Source: Camarhynchus parvulus (taxonomy: Eukaryota; Chordata; Aves; Passeriformes; Thraupidae). Taken from it: a stretch of DNA of 64,000 nt. The stretch covers positions 76,319,465-76,383,464 of the forward strand of contig NC_044572.1 of the NCBI RefSeq assembly GCF_901933205.1, in the 5' to 3' direction. The translations under genes were made by a program, and so were the position numbers. The notes under the pieces were generated by a model, which saw nothing but the letters and a program-made list of their open reading frames with translations, was not told the DNA's origin and searched no databases. Below, one piece after another: positions 10,561-24,201 of the stretch; the stretch's first letter is position 1; every line of letters starts with the position of its first letter.

Positions 10561-13500
10561 CTCATAACCTCTTCCAAGGCAGGTAAAATGCCAATATTTT
10601 CATCTTCCCTTGGGGAGCAGCTGGCAGAACACTTGATGCCTGATTTGCCTGTAGAAGGACAAAGGACAGAAGGCAAATAGCCAAGACCAGTAGTACCAAA
10701 CCTTGTTTTAAATAGAAAGAACAGAGGGTCAAAAATTGACACTCTGAAGCACACCCTTGCTAACCAAGGGGGCATAAAAATTAGTTGAGAGAAAGATGAA
10801 AGGACTGTTGGATTTGTTGTTGGAAAGCTGAACAGAATTGTGTTACAAGTGATATATTCTTTCCCTGCAGAAATATGGTGATATAAAAAACCCCTTTGTA
10901 CTGGTATTTTTATTCTGCCCCAAAAAAAAAAGGAAAAAAGAAATTCACTGCTCATCATGGTTTCACAGCCTTACTGTACACATATGGGGGGTTATTAGTG
11001 CAGATGCTTGTCTGAAAAGAAATCACAGATTAGATTGAAGTAGCTCGTCTTAAAACTATTCAGCTATTTAGCTGAGGGTTTTTTAAGATGGAATAAGGAA
11101 ATGAAGCATTCTTTTTTCTCATAAAATTCTAATTTGTCTAAATAGTGTATAATCCCCCCTCCATATCCTGTTTGTGCCATCAGTCACTGCAGAATGGGAT
11201 GAATAGGTGTTCTACACAACCATACTGTGAATGATACTGAATTCCAGCAGTGTTGCCCTGGATCAAGACTTCACAAACTGCAAAGCATGTCCTGTGACTC
11301 TCACATAAAAGTGCAGTTCCATGAGCCATGGGACTCAACAGCACCACCAAATAAAGAAATTCTTACCACTTCTCAGTGCTGACTCTGCACTGGAGTTTGT
11401 ATCCCCTTTACTCTTTCTTGGTAGAGGCCAAATGGATATCTAGGGATTGTTAGTATTTTAGTGAGAATACCACAGTAATACTAACCCTCCTCAATCCTTG
11501 GTTCTTTAGAATTTTGGGTTTTTTTAACCAAGATGAATTCAGGTGTCTGGATTACAGCTATTTTAACAAAGTGAGGGGAACTGTTAAAGGTAAGTAGAGG
11601 AAGGAAATGAAACTCTTCAGATGAATGTACTACCAAACCACAGTACTACAGTCCCATGTTATAAATTACTGTCAGACACCCTGTTTGTTTTGATAATGAA
11701 TTTTGAGAAATCACTTGGATATTTGTCTTGTCTGACAGAGAGGGAGACTACTGTAGCATGACATAATCAATTATTCCTGGTGACTTTATGGGAGAGAAAC
11801 AAGATTAGCATTTATACTAACTCTTTCCTTTGAAGGAGAAGTGATTTTTATATTCCTGTCACTTAATCTTCTAAACATATCAGGCATAGGTCCCTATTGA
11901 AGTTCATGGTTTTAGAACTACACCAGAATTCTGCAGAAAATTTTCATATACATTTCCATAAATTGAATGTAGTACAGCTCTGCATCTCTGGAGATAAAGA
12001 TTTATTGCAACACAGGATTTCACTTTTCTAAACACAGACACTTTGACAAATTAGTGGGAAGATAAACAGTAAAATGACCTGAGAATAACTATTCCGTCTC
12101 CTCACTTAATTCTTTATATTTTAACTAGTCCTATATTCAGCTAACCATTTTTTCTGAGTTTTGGCAAAAATCATACCCTTTGTGTAGTTTTCTAACAGTT
12201 TGTCCATCCCATCACTTCTGACGTTTGCCTATTTATTTGTTCTGTTGTTCTCCAAAGTCTTCTTTAGGTCTTACAGTTTCTTCTGCTCATTTTCTGTTGC
12301 TGCCTGTCCCCTGTATGTACAGGAGAGTCACCCATTTGAGCAGTGTGATGCATGCTCTGCAGAGGTATTACTCACCCTTGCTCTCTAGAGGGTTTTGCTG
12401 GATGCAGAGATTAGCAGGCAGAGCAAGGAAAACAAGAGTTCTCCTGCCCAGCCATGTTCTTTATTAGAAAAGATTAACTGTGAGCAGATCAGATACCACC
12501 CATCACAGAGAGCAACATTTGCAACTGGTTTTTGAAGGGAAATTAAGTGTGTTGTATACAAAACCATACTTGTTCTTTGCACTTAGAATTGTGGCCATTC
12601 ACTGAGATAGCTCTTTCTGCAGTGAATTCTGTTTTTCAGGACTAGGAGGAAAATGCATCTATCTTCTGTTGGATTTAAAACTGCAGAACAGTCTGATTGC
12701 AGCAATTTCAAATCTAAATATATGATTTCTATGGCAGCAGTCTGTGAAATGTTCATTTTATGAATAGTGTAATCATGATTAACATAAGAGATGTTTGTGC
12801 TGCTTAGTAGACAATGTTTTAAAGTAAAGAAAGTTTAGGCAAGAAGAAAAAGCATTGGGAAACAAGACCTGTTATAGAGTTCCTTCAATTTGTGTGGAGT
12901 TGATGGGAAGAAGGAGCTTCATCACATCATATGATGGTTCATTACTTGATAAATGAGCCATAAATGTGCTCACTTGTATATCCAGCTCACACTGCTCTCA
13001 AAATCACAGCAAGATTTTCTCTTGATGAGCCTTATGGGCAGTTATTTTATCTTCCTTGACCCAACTCTAGTTTCATGCATTGTACGATTTTTCTTGCCAC
13101 ATATTTTGTGATAAAAATGAGAGCCAGTTGGAAGCAATAGCAATTCTGGCACCAGAGGTCAAGCACCAAGGTTCTCTTTTCCAAGTATCCTGTGTTTTCT
13201 CGTTTTGCCAGAGTGGCTCCATTTATAAAGGGCAAATGGACAAAACATTGTTCTTTGCTATCAAGTAGGTAACTTCAAATTTGCAGTGCTTTACATAGGA
13301 ACATAAAACAAACTGCCTCAGCGACAGAGTTGCTATTCTTTGCCTGTTGGATCTCCACACTTCTAAGCACCATTTTCAGCAGGTTTTTTATCCATATTGG
13401 CAGATTCCAATAGTTGCCAGCAGTTGTCATGATAGGACAATGCCTTCCAGCTGCTTTGGAAAGAACTCTTTCAATATGGAGCAACATGTCTACATATGCT

Positions 13501-13599
13501 GGTATCTATACAGTAATATCTGGGGCTTTTATGCTTTTCTTTTGTTTTCTCCATTAGATTTTGGGGTTTTTTTGTTTGTTTTTTTTTTACAGTAACTGC
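10561..13599. other. Non-coding sequence, nothing assigned
   Basis: No transposon or gene is recognised. The 134-codon minus-strand frame at 10554-10958 is rich in F and S because of A/T-rich runs and has no domain. The frames at 12200-12582 overlap on both strands, which argues against coding. Confidence 0.55.
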
Positions 13600-13775
13600 T
13601 GATAAGGGAAGTAACTAATCAGTGCTTATGGGACAATCTTTCAGGTGTTTTCAGAATGTTACAAGCGGGTCAAAGACATTCTCCTTAAAACGACAATGCC
13701 CATAGTGATGAACACTGAAACAGTCGTGTGTTTCTGCATCAAAAATAACAGCTCTTGCAAATTTTCTTAATTCAC
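13600..13775. other. Candidate conserved non-coding block
   Basis: This is a short high-complexity stretch with CpG-bearing words ('acaagcgggtcaaag', 'aaacgacaatgccc', 'acagtcgtgtg') in an otherwise CpG-poor region. It also has GATAAG and AATCAG words at its start. No open frame or repeat similarity was seen. The evidence is compositional only. Confidence 0.22.
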
Positions 13776-16099
13776 ATGATGTGGAATATATATAGTCATA
13801 TTTTGTGTCATTTTGTCAGAACTTCAAGGAATACATCAGAATTATTTATGCAAAAATTGAAAATACGTATGTCCTAGATTCCTGCTGTTGGTATGTTTAA
13901 ATATATGCAATTTAATTCCAAGATTAACTACTTTAAAATGCCTACAGTTAATTTTATTTGTATTTCTTTTTGAAATTTAAAAAATATATTTGATTTTATA
14001 TTTTATATGTTCTTTGCTATTGCTGAAAAAGCCCATTGCTTAACCTTCTCCTCAAATCCAAGTGCAAGTGGATATAAATATTTTTATGGAAAATGTGTAA
14101 ATATTTAACTAAAATTCAAAAATAGAGCAAACAAATATAAAACAACTGAAACATACAATTTTAGATCATATTCTGTTGGAAACCCTTACTTAAAGAGTAC
14201 CACCCACGTAGTAGAAAGGAAAAATAGACCCAAACTGCACCTTTTAGGAGGAATGGAATAATTTCTTAGAAACAAAAGCAGAACTCCCTGATATGACATG
14301 ACCTGCAAGAAAATTTTCTGCCTGTAACTTTAAAAAAAGAATGATCACGTTAACTACCTTATACTTTTATGCTTTCTTCAATGTACCTGTCAAAATTAAA
14401 CTAGTAGATTTTTTCAATTATTAACAACTACTGAGCCTTAATTGAGTCCCTATTACAGTTCATACCAGTGATTTTTACTGTCTCAATTTTTCATATTTTC
14501 CTCCCTTTTGCAAATGCTTCAAACACTTATGTTGTAAAAAAGTGGGATTTTTCTGTTTGTTTATTTGTCCTTTTTTCTTTTCTCACAGTGATCTCCTAGA
14601 CTGACAAGAACATTGACAATCCTGCAATGGCTTCAACAGGATGTATTTAGTCTGGAATTGCATCACAGTGTCATACACATATGGACTTTAAATGAGTAAA
14701 ACAATCAGCCAACCAAATCTGAGGGAAAACAGATCAAGTGAACATGATTTCACACCACGAATGAACACTTAAACAAAAGTCCTGATAAAATGCTTCTCTA
14801 AATCTGTGTTATGTGCAAAAGAGCATAGGATTGCAAGTAGGCAGCTGTAGCTGTCCAAGAAGCATTCTTCCATCTGTTGCCAAACCTGCACTAGGTTAGC
14901 ACTCACTGAAGAGGGAGTCCAGAATCTGCACTGCCTTGTCAGGGACCATTAGTGCAAGTCATTCCTGTGTGTAGAAACTAGGCTTTGGGTAAACTGACCC
15001 CTGCAAGCAAAGCACAAGACCATCCAGAGCAAAGGAAAGAAGCAGGTGAAAATTTAAAGAGGCTTTTTAAAATGACCGAAGAAACACTACTCTTTCTTGA
15101 GTAGGAAAAGCCAACCTAAGAGTAGCAGCTCTGCTTCCAAATTTTCAACCTGCCGTAGGATTTCCTGGGAAATAATTGCTTACTACTAAATTAAAAAAAA
15201 AAAAAACAAACTGTTATTTGGTAGAGGACTGTTTCCTTAGGTCTTGCTCTAGGTCTTTGAAAGCCTCATGATGTCTTCAGTGCTGATTGCACTTTCCTTC
15301 CATTTCTGTCACTGCAAGACCTAAGAGAGGAAATACTGTTCAATACTGTTCCTTGCGACTCAGTCTCTCATACTCTACTTAGAAACCTTGAAAAATCATA
15401 CAAACATGTTAATGCATCATAATGTATTTTAACACAATTATAAATTGCAATTTAATGGAGGGGCAGAAAATCTTGCACGTAATTTAGAAGCATTTATTTC
15501 TCATTTGTCAGTATTGGTGTAGATACTAATTAACCTTTTTATCATTCACTCTTGGAATACAGGGTGAAGATGTTACAGTTTTGTTATACTAATTCCGTTA
15601 TCTTTACAACATTTGGAAGTTAATATTTAGAACTCAAGATTGACACTAAAATTGCCTGGAGGTTAAATAACTCTGGGTGAGGTCTTCCTTGTCTGACACT
15701 CTCTAATGGGCCTCATCCATAAGATTTCAAGCAAGTATTGGATTGTACTGCTTCACTACAAATTCTCTTTCTGATACCTTTTTGTCTAGGGAGTTTCTGT
15801 TTTATTCTTTTGTCCTTCAGAATTGCAACTTTAATAAAAACCCCCAATATGCGATATCAATTGGGAAAATGATTGATTAATTTGTGTCACAATAAATACC
15901 TTGATGTGCAATATTAGGAGAAATATATCTGACTTTATCTTCCTAAAGTCAGTGTCTTCAATGTTTTCATGTCATCTGATATTCTCTTTATCTGGACAAA
16001 TCCAGAAAAAAATCACTGTTCCCTGTCCTCAAGAATATTTAATGAAAAACAATTTTGAGTTAGCTATCTCATCTCCAAAAGGCATCTAAAAATGTGTGA
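13776..16099. other. AT-rich non-coding sequence, nothing assigned
   Basis: No recognisable element is present. The stretch 13780-14170 is very AT-rich. A pyrimidine tract ending in 'ttttctcacag' at about 14577-14587 looks like a splice acceptor, but no matching donor or coding frame follows, so I do not call an exon. Confidence 0.55.
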
Positions 16100-16330
16100 A
16101 ATAAATAAATTATGTCTGTATTAAGAAAGACACTCATCTGAGTCCTTGAGCAGCCCACACACTGAATGATTTGTAGAAGTTTGTGTCCAGGAAGTTCTTC
16201 TTCTCCCTCTTGTAGAGTTGTGTTCCTGGCACCTCGTGTAGTACCTGCCTCATGCTCATGACCGGAATGCCTGTAGAACAGACCATGGAAGCTGTCCACA
16301 TTCATCCTTGAGTCTTCTTTGGCTCATTAC
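16100..16330 (-). other. Unassigned GC-richer island, open on minus strand
   Basis: About 200 bases stand out from the flanks by higher G+C and by being open in two minus-strand frames. One runs from the ATG at 16305, with 'RHSGHEHEAGTTRGARNT'. The other would read 'VPGTQLYKREKKNFLDTNF'. I recognise neither peptide. It could be a decayed processed pseudogene, an old retroelement piece or chance. The lower part of the frame runs into AT-rich sequence, so any coding part is limited to about 16130-16305. Confidence 0.2.
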
Positions 16331-18164
16331 TTTATGCACTCTGCAAAGAGCGCACTGAGGACACCTAAAATTAGAGCATTTGCTGTACAGTGACAACACA
16401 TCCCTCTACAGGAGACTGAGGTTGCCATGGTGTGTTGGAAACAAAGACAGAATTATGAGCATGCTTTACTATCTCATTCAGTGAACATCTGGTTTAGTCT
16501 GGGGTTTTGTCAAGGATTACTTTTTTTCCCTAGCTGTTATTTTATCCTGCTTAGGCTGGCAGAATACTAATTGTTACTATCTTTAAAGAAATCTTCTCTG
16601 ATACTGTTCTGAGGGAGTTAAACAAGACTGAAAGCCTTAGGTAAGCATGCTACTTAAGATAAGATCAGTGTAGGTTCACTGTAGAACAACAGCAAGTAAA
16701 TTCCACTAGTGTGAATTTACTAATGCAGATGATGTTTGAATTCAGCAGAAATATTTCTGATAGGCTTGTAAGGAATGTTCAAGAACGTGACAAGTATGGG
16801 TCTAAGGCTGATTGTTACTAGGAAACATCCCCTGAAATTTTACACATTGATTATCCAAGCCAGTCCAGTGAATAGGAGCTTTAAATTAAATCCTGTGGTC
16901 CATTATGTCATCTGAATATATCTCCTACCCTTTCATATAGACAGCCTCAAACATTAGTTTTGAGAACTAATTCAAACCAGTAAAAGTTAAATTTTTAGAT
17001 TGGAGAAAGCTGAAAATGTTTTAATGTGAGACAATAAAACATTCTGTTATGTCCAATCATATACTCATCTGTTACTTCACTAAACATTTTCTTATCACAA
17101 GCTGTGGCGACCTCATCAGCCAAGATGATACTAAATACCTTGGGAGAAGGGTAGCAGCTCAAACCCTATAGTACTAAATTAAGAAGTGGCCTTGATATTT
17201 ATTTTTTGAAACAAAGCCTTAAGGAATTGAGGATCTTCATTCTGGGTTCCTCCTTCAAAGACTCTAATTCCATCTTGCTCATTTTACATGTCCCCAGACC
17301 TTTCTGAAAACATCTGCTTCTCCCATCTTGCGAGCTGCAGTGTTTCTAACATGGAATAATAAGCATGCTTCATTATGGGTGCACAAAATGGATAGACATT
17401 TGCCAGAATGAAGATGCAGATGCAGCTTTAACCCTGCAATTGCCCACTGAACCGAGAATGCCATTTTAAAAAAATCCAGATGAATCTCCTCATGAACAAT
17501 AATTAAATTACCAGGGAGGAAGGACAAGAACTGGCATAGCTAAAAAACATCAATGATTTTCTTGAATCAAGCTGTACTTGCATTTCATCAGAAAAGGTGT
17601 CTGATACTTGCAGTACATTTTCATAGCTGCTATGTCGTTTCTGGTAGACCACAAAGAGGAAAGTTTGCTCTCATCAGATTAAAGAACTGAAACACGCAAA
17701 GGAAAATTATGTGTGTAAAGGATTAAAAGTCTATGCTGCTGTGTGCTGGAAAAATAACAAGGGATTCCAAATTTCAGAATTCTGAACACAATTTTATTTT
17801 TTTAACTTTTTAAAAATTTATTTTTATGGGTAGCATCTTGTAAAAGGTAGAATCCGATGCATCAGGTATGCATTCCACTCCTTTCACAGATTATCATTTC
17901 ACTCTTTTAAGAGGAGAAATACCATATTTAAATGAAAAGCTCTTCAGTTCTGAAGATTTCCATTATAAGAAGTTGGCAGAGGTGATATTCGCTGATTCAA
18001 AGGTCAGTAATAACTTCTCAAAGCTACTGACATTTTAATTGTATAAGTGTTGCCGCTTTCATTTCACACAATTTTATCATACTAAGCCCCTATAGTAACA
18101 TCAATTATGTATTCTTCCAATAAATTTCCCAGGATTGGGATTCTTCAGTCATCACACATTGCAA
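16331..18164. other. Non-coding sequence, nothing assigned
   Basis: No gene or repeat family is recognised. Open frames are all below 85 codons and lack motifs. Confidence 0.6.
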
Positions 18165-18357
18165 GTTTGCCCAGAGGGTGGTTAGGCACTGGAACAGGCT
18201 CCCCAGGGAAGTGGTCACAGCACCAACCTTGACAGAGTTCAAGTGTTTGGACAACACTCTCAGGCACATGGTTTGACTCTTGGGGTGTTCTGTGCGGGAG
18301 CTGGACTGATGATCCTTGAGGGTCCCTTCCAACCCATCATATTCTGTGATTCTGTGA
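18165..18357 (+). mobile_element. CR1 LINE 3' end fragment
   Basis: This is a 5'-truncated CR1 copy of about 190 bp. It begins in the ORF2 tail: 'cagagggtggttaggcactg' corresponds to the conserved RVVxHWNxL region, followed by 'ctccccagggaagtggtcac'. It runs through the 3' untranslated region ('gatccttgagggtcccttcc') and ends in ATTCTGTGATTCTGTGA, two copies of the CR1 terminal octamer. That intact end marks the true 3' terminus. It is non-coding and immobile. Confidence 0.93.
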
Positions 18358-20261
18358 AATATCAGGATTCATACCCAATTTATGACAATGGCTTTGTACT
18401 TTTTTCTTTGTGCATGGGGGAGAATACTTTGTTTCTGTTTTGTCAATTATTTACATTTTCTGTAAGCTTAGTCTGCGTCTGTTCTTTTCCTCACTTCATG
18501 CTGCAAGTTTTCAAACTTCCAACTCCAAGATATTTCATGAGGAGCAGAACTGATTAAGTCCAATTTCATGTGACTGTATTACACAGGCTTTTTAGCTGTT
18601 TCTCTAACTGTTACTACTTTGTCTCCAATCTTGCCTTCTAGCAGCTTAGCTTTTATCCTCAACTCTTTTTCTCCTCCATGAAAGCTTTTATGTTCTGTGT
18701 GCCTGGCAACACTGCTGGGCTGAAACTGAACTTTTTTCTTGTAGTAGGGGCAATAATCTTTATATTCCTGCGCCTGTTTTCGTGAGACTTATTGGAACTT
18801 AATAGTTGTGAGGTCTCTACTTCTGTGCTAAATGTGGTAGAAATGAAACAAATGCTTCACAATTATTGGGGAAAGTATTAGCAGATGACATAATCTATAT
18901 CTCACAAAAATAAAATGGGTTTCTTTGTGAGGATAATTATGGTTAGGATACAAAGAATAATAGCTTTCAGAATTTTGTTCTGCTAAAGAAAAATCAACTT
19001 GGTTATTAATAAAACTAAAATATCTTAGTTTGATTGTGTGATGCACATTCAACCTTCAGCTTCTAAGAATTTTCTGTGCAACAGCCCTATTTTTCAGCAT
19101 ATCATTCACTACCCTCAACTTGGATTTACCTTTGTATTTCCTGAGGGTGTTTTCTTCTCCATCAGACTATTAATTCAGATGATAAACAGTAACAGTCCCA
19201 GTATCGGCACCAGATGAATACCAGCCATAATGATCTTAAAACATTTTGAGATCACTAGTTGAGGCAATTTTCCTATAGCTCCACTATCCACTTAGTATTT
19301 TACAAATCCAGACATGATGATTGACGTACAGTTCTGGTAATTAAGTTTATTTAGTCTGGATACAAGTATTTATATAGAAATCTATGGTTTTGCTGAGCTA
19401 TGAGACAAAGCTGCTGCTACAATTGTGTGACTATATCCCGGAGTATTTTTCCCTATACTGAACTGAGGCACTTTATATGGTATCTTTTCCTGTCCAAGTG
19501 TGAGAGTTTTCTTTTAGGTTCAGAGATCATGGTGATGAGTTGTTACAGGTCTGTGAGACCCGTGGTGACTGGCCTGTGTTCCCACTGCAAAATTGGCAGG
19601 CAATAAGCATAAATGAGTTTTGTCCTGCTTGGAAAGACCATGTGGGATTCATCAGAGCTTTAGAGGAATCTGGCTCTCCCTGAGGGTGTGATGCAGTAAG
19701 CAATTCTCTTTGACAAAGCTGGCGGAATCTTTCTTTGTAGCAGAATGATTTCTTCTGTGCTTTTTGTGACTAGAATTGGAAAAATGATATGAGGCTGCTA
19801 GTGAGGAGCCACAGAATATTAGTAAATACCTCATTTCTCATGAATTATAGGCACTACTCTTCACCTAGACAAATCTATTTTTTTTTAAGTATCCTATCAG
19901 AACAAATATAAGTAAGACCTAACAGCTCCAACTGAAATACCTGTTTATAGTGATAAAAGAAGTTCTGCAAAAAACACTTGTGTTAAAATAAAAATATAGA
20001 AATTGAAGCAAGATTTCTTTTTTTATTTTCCTATGTAGCATCTTTGCTGCCTAACTGCAGCTGCATTGCAACTGATGCATTTTCCTAGATCCAACACCTG
20101 CAGGAGAGGACTGAGCTTTTGGAACACCTGTCATTTAATATAAATAGGATAATTATTGCATTTTTTCCTGGTATTCTTAGTTGAAAAAGTACACAATAAT
20201 TTAGAAAAAAAAAGTGAAGAAAATGTAGGAGAGTGGTGGATGTTCAGCAAGAGAAACACCT
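18358..20261. other. AT-rich non-coding sequence, nothing assigned
   Basis: No gene or transposon is recognised in this stretch. Short frames exist on both strands, but none has a motif. Confidence 0.6.

Positions 20262-20295
<34 letters not shown>
20262..20295. repeat. (AT)n microsatellite
   Basis: This is a run of alternating T and A of about 34 bases with a single C interruption. Such runs are commonly length-polymorphic. Confidence 0.95.
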
Positions 20296-22790
20296 GCACT
20301 CTTCAATAAATGCCAGAAGTGTGTACATATATATTTTTGTAAATGGGGATGAAATTTAATTTCCTTTGGGTGTGAATAGCTTGGGCTCCTCTTACAAAAT
20401 TAGCTTATTAGCTCTAGGGGTGATTATAAGAGAGATAAAGAAAAAAGACTGATATTCTGAATTGGAAAAAAAATTCTAATGAATAAAATTTTTAAAAATA
20501 CATACTTTAGTCAAAGAATAAAGTTACCACTGGATAAGAGAAGCTCTTTTATTGTATATACAAGGAAAACAGACAGGAAACCAAAACCAACTGAATAAAA
20601 ACATTTTGGAGAAAATGAAAACCTTTAAGGTTTTCTCTTTCTTTCTCTATGGAAATAAATAATCTGCATAGAACTCTGTTTGAGTATGTTGAAAGATTTC
20701 TTACTACAGAAGGAATAAAAAAATCAGAAAAAATATTAGTTTGCATTGGATTCCCTAGGATTTTGAAATACAGAAGCCCTGTGCAAGACCTGCATTTGCA
20801 GATGACATGGATGAACACTGATGTCAGCCCATATTCATTATTTTGATAGAGATGTCTAGCATGATGCAAATAATTTTTTTATAATCTTTCAGAATCTGTT
20901 GACATTTAAGGTTTTATTGGAACTCAGCAAACATCTGTTTATAGAATTGCTACTCACAGCCTTGCATACATCATGCCTGATCAGAGAAACTTAATCAGGG
21001 CTATGCCTGAGTTTTCAGGGCACATCCGCTGGTCTCCACAAAACCTCTCATTTATTCTCTTCCCCAAGGAGGTCTCAGGACATGAACATGTACCTGATGT
21101 CTTTGATACCTTTCTTCATGCTTCTTTAAAGATGCTACAATGGTGTTTAACCTATAGGGATTCTGACAGCATGACCGCATATAAAGCTACTTTTCAGCAA
21201 ATTGCTTTCTTTATTTGTGCTCTCAAAAAAAAAATTCCAAGAGAAAACAGGGTAGGTTTTGTTCTCAATGCTTTAGCATTCTTTGTATCCATTTTCCAAA
21301 ATTTTGGTAAGAAATAGCACTTAATGAACTTCACCAGAACAGTGATTCTGCCTTCCTCAGTGCCCTCCCTCTACCCCTAGATTCCCGTCTGATACTTCAA
21401 GAGAAGGTGAAAAGCCACTCTCTCTTTACCTTCTCAGTTAAGGTTCTGTGGATGAAATACCTTTTTTTTTTTTTTTCAATCTTTTCAGAAAAGTGCCTGG
21501 ACCTCTAAACTGTGAGATATTATTCTTTATCCTTGAAGTCAGGAACTCAGGAACAACGTCAGTCTTTACTTCTATGTTAGGCAGGAATACAAAGATGTTG
21601 CTTATTCTGTCTCACTCTGTATTTCTAGGTGCTTTTCATTTTTTACAGACGCTGACAGCAAATAGTTTATAGATTGTAGGGATCTATGGAAACCTGCTAT
21701 GAGCTTTAAGAAAAAGGGATAGAGGAGAAGAGTAGGAAAATACCATCTCCACTGTCAGTTCCAGTAATTCCATCTGAACTACATCTGAATGATAGAACAA
21801 ATGCTGTAGGGAGTTCCTTAGAGTCATCCTCCTTTTATTCCACATTTCAGGTCTATTTGTAACTTCAAGAGACCAAACACATTTTATTTCAATCCTAACC
21901 AAAATACAACTTTTTCTGGATGACCTGAATAACATACTGAAGCTTTTTAATGTCCTATGGAAACAGAGGCAATTTTGCTGGCATTTAGTAAATGATTGGG
22001 AAATACCTTCCACTCCATTCTGACCATCTTCAGAAGAGTAACTTGATTTGCTACTCAGTACCTGAATGAAGGACCCCTGGTTTATGATACCATACAGTTT
22101 TTTATGGGTACTTACCAAATTAATGATGTTGTAGAAAAGGAAGGGAACACCCAGCAAGACTCAAAATCTTTATCTCACATCCAGTTAAGATGATCCCTGT
22201 GAACCATTTGAGCAACAGTCAGAGCTGAAAGAGCATCTGCTTCTTCTTCTTCTTCTGATAGTTTTGGATGCTGAAAGACTGAGACACACCCTGACAGAAC
22301 AAAGTGTGTAGAAGAGGAGATGAAACTGCCATACAACCATTCAAGTCCAGCATTACTATGAACCAAAGCCTCCCTTCCTGCCAGCATAAAGATCATGCTG
22401 CTTTTTCAAACAATTTTTAAATTATGTCCTTAGGTAACAAGGTGCTTTATCTAGATTCCCAGTTTTTACTATTCACTATGATGCTTCTCTTCTGTGAGGA
22501 TCAAGTTACATCTCACTGTCTAGTTCACTATTCAAAAATACATTAGAAAAAAGCCAGAACTAAAGCATGCCTGAAAGCATGTGTTGGATGTGATTTTCCT
22601 GTGAAGCTGAGTGTCACTTCCTCAGGAAGCACTGTGCTATGCTTCTGTTAGTAAGGATTTATATTGTAGATTCAGCTTCCATCTTCTTTTCTGTGCCAAA
22701 CACTAATCAAACTAATTTATCTATTGGGTGGATATTTTAAGCACAAGTAATTTCTCATTTACTTTATCCAATCAACATTGGAAAAAATTC
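20296..22790. other. Non-coding sequence with the window's longest open frame
   Basis: The longest stop-free frame in the window (157 codons, minus strand, 21684-22157) and a 73-codon minus frame upstream (22175-22396) lie here. The two are in different frames, and no domain, signal peptide or repeat is visible. The upstream frame has a run of five E codons from a CTT-repeat (about 22238-22256). In AT-rich DNA of this size a frame of this length is expected by chance, so no gene is called. Confidence 0.5.
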
Positions 22791-22965
22791 GTAGAATCAT
22801 AAAATATGCTGGAATGGAAGGCACCCATCAAGATCACGGAATCCAGCTCCTGACCTTGTGCGGGATACCCCAAAAATCACCGCATGTGCATAAAAGCATT
22901 GTCCAAACACTTTCTGAAGCCAGGCTTAGTGCTTTAGCCACTTCCCTGGGGAGCCTGTTCCCTTC
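22791..22965 (-). mobile_element. CR1 LINE fragment
   Basis: Read on the minus strand, this is the 3' end of a CR1 copy. The plus-strand text starts with 'gtagaatcataaaatatgct', the reverse complement of the CR1 terminal octamers. It continues with the usual 'ggaatggaaggcacccatca' and 'acttccctggggagcctgtt' blocks. It is about 175 bp long, diverged and truncated at its 5' side (right-hand end here). Confidence 0.88.
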
Positions 22966-23885
22966 TACAGAGCATTATGTTATCAATATGAAGTCCTCAT
23001 TATCCCATTCTGACAATAGTTTTAAACATTTAAACTGATGATATTAAGCTGAGAATCCTAGAGTCTGAATGAACCCAGGCTTTCCTAATGTAGTTTTAGG
23101 AGTTCCGTGCATGAAAAAGAATTGCAGCATACAGTAGAATCTTCTCAGTTTTTACATGATGGTAAGAAATCTAGGAACTGCTCAATACAGATGTAGATTT
23201 TTTTAGTACGGAAAGGCATGCTTATAATGCAACCACTATGTCATCCATCTTTTCTATATCCTCCATTCTTTTCTGTCCTCCATATCCAAAAAGTGATGCC
23301 TTGTTTACAGTCCTCCTGGAATGAATACAAAAGATAACACAGGTTTGTCTGACAACTTAAGTCACCAGAATACCTTAAAACAAAATGCTCTTAGTGACTG
23401 AGGACATCAGATTTACTTAAAGAAAAGTTTGCTTCAGGTTCTTTACTGATTTTTTTTACTTTACTTTTGTCTTATTATCATTTTTTAATGTACTCATACT
23501 AATTTAATAGTAGGTTGCTAAGATCTAAAATTTAATGACTAAATTTTAGCTTTAGTAGGAATAAGGGTTTGTTTTACAAAGTAACTACCTTTGGAATTTT
23601 GTTATTTTTCTCCTCAAAAATAATTTCTTGCTTGCATATGTAAAAATAAAATTTAAAATATTCTTTGTAGTACTTTTGGTAATGCATACCATATTGAATT
23701 TACTGTACCAATGTTTATATTGTAAGCTATTATCTATGCTGAATTGAAAATATTAATCAGAAATATATATATATTGAATGTGTAACTTCTAGTAATCTTC
23801 CCCAGATTAAGTTGGACAGAAAAAAAGAGCACAATTTCATGTATTTTTTTCATATTGGAAAGATCTTATTGATCTCTAAAACTAC
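22966..23885. other. AT-rich non-coding sequence, nothing assigned
   Basis: No element is recognised between the two CR1 copies. A short AT run (about 23765-23775) is the only simple repeat. Confidence 0.6.
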
Positions 23886-24201
23886 CTGAAAGAAGATTGT
23901 AGTGAGTTGAGTGTTGATTTCTTCCAAAACACAAGCAATAGGACAAGAGGAAACAGACTCTAATTGTGCCAGTGGATATTTAGGTTGGATACTAGGAAAA
24001 AATTAACCAAAAAGCTTAATCTTAAGAATGGGCTGTCCAGGGAAGTGGTTGAGTCACCAACTGTGAAGGTATTTAAAAGTTAAGATTGCAGATGTAGTGG
24101 TTAGGGATATGGCCTAGTGGTAGACTTGGCAGTGCTGGGTTAACATTAGGCTTGGTGCTCATAGAAGCCTTTACCAACCTGAACGATTCTATGAGGCTGT
24201 G
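23886..24201 (+). mobile_element. CR1 LINE 3' fragment
   Basis: The segment follows the CR1 ORF2 tail and 3' end in order. It shows 'aataggacaagaggaaacag', then 'tttaggttggatactaggaa', then 'tgtccagggaagtggttgag', then 'gtatttaaaagttaagattg', then 'accaacctgaacgattctat', ending near ATTCTATGA. It has point changes throughout and a small internal deletion where the WNRL-coding part should be. It is an inactive, moderately old copy. Confidence 0.93.

Noticed and set aside
24085..24150. tRNA-like text (A-box-like 'tggcctagtggtag')
   Set aside because: It lies within the CR1 3' region, whose consensus has similar text. No cloverleaf, B box at the right spacing or acceptor stem could be built.
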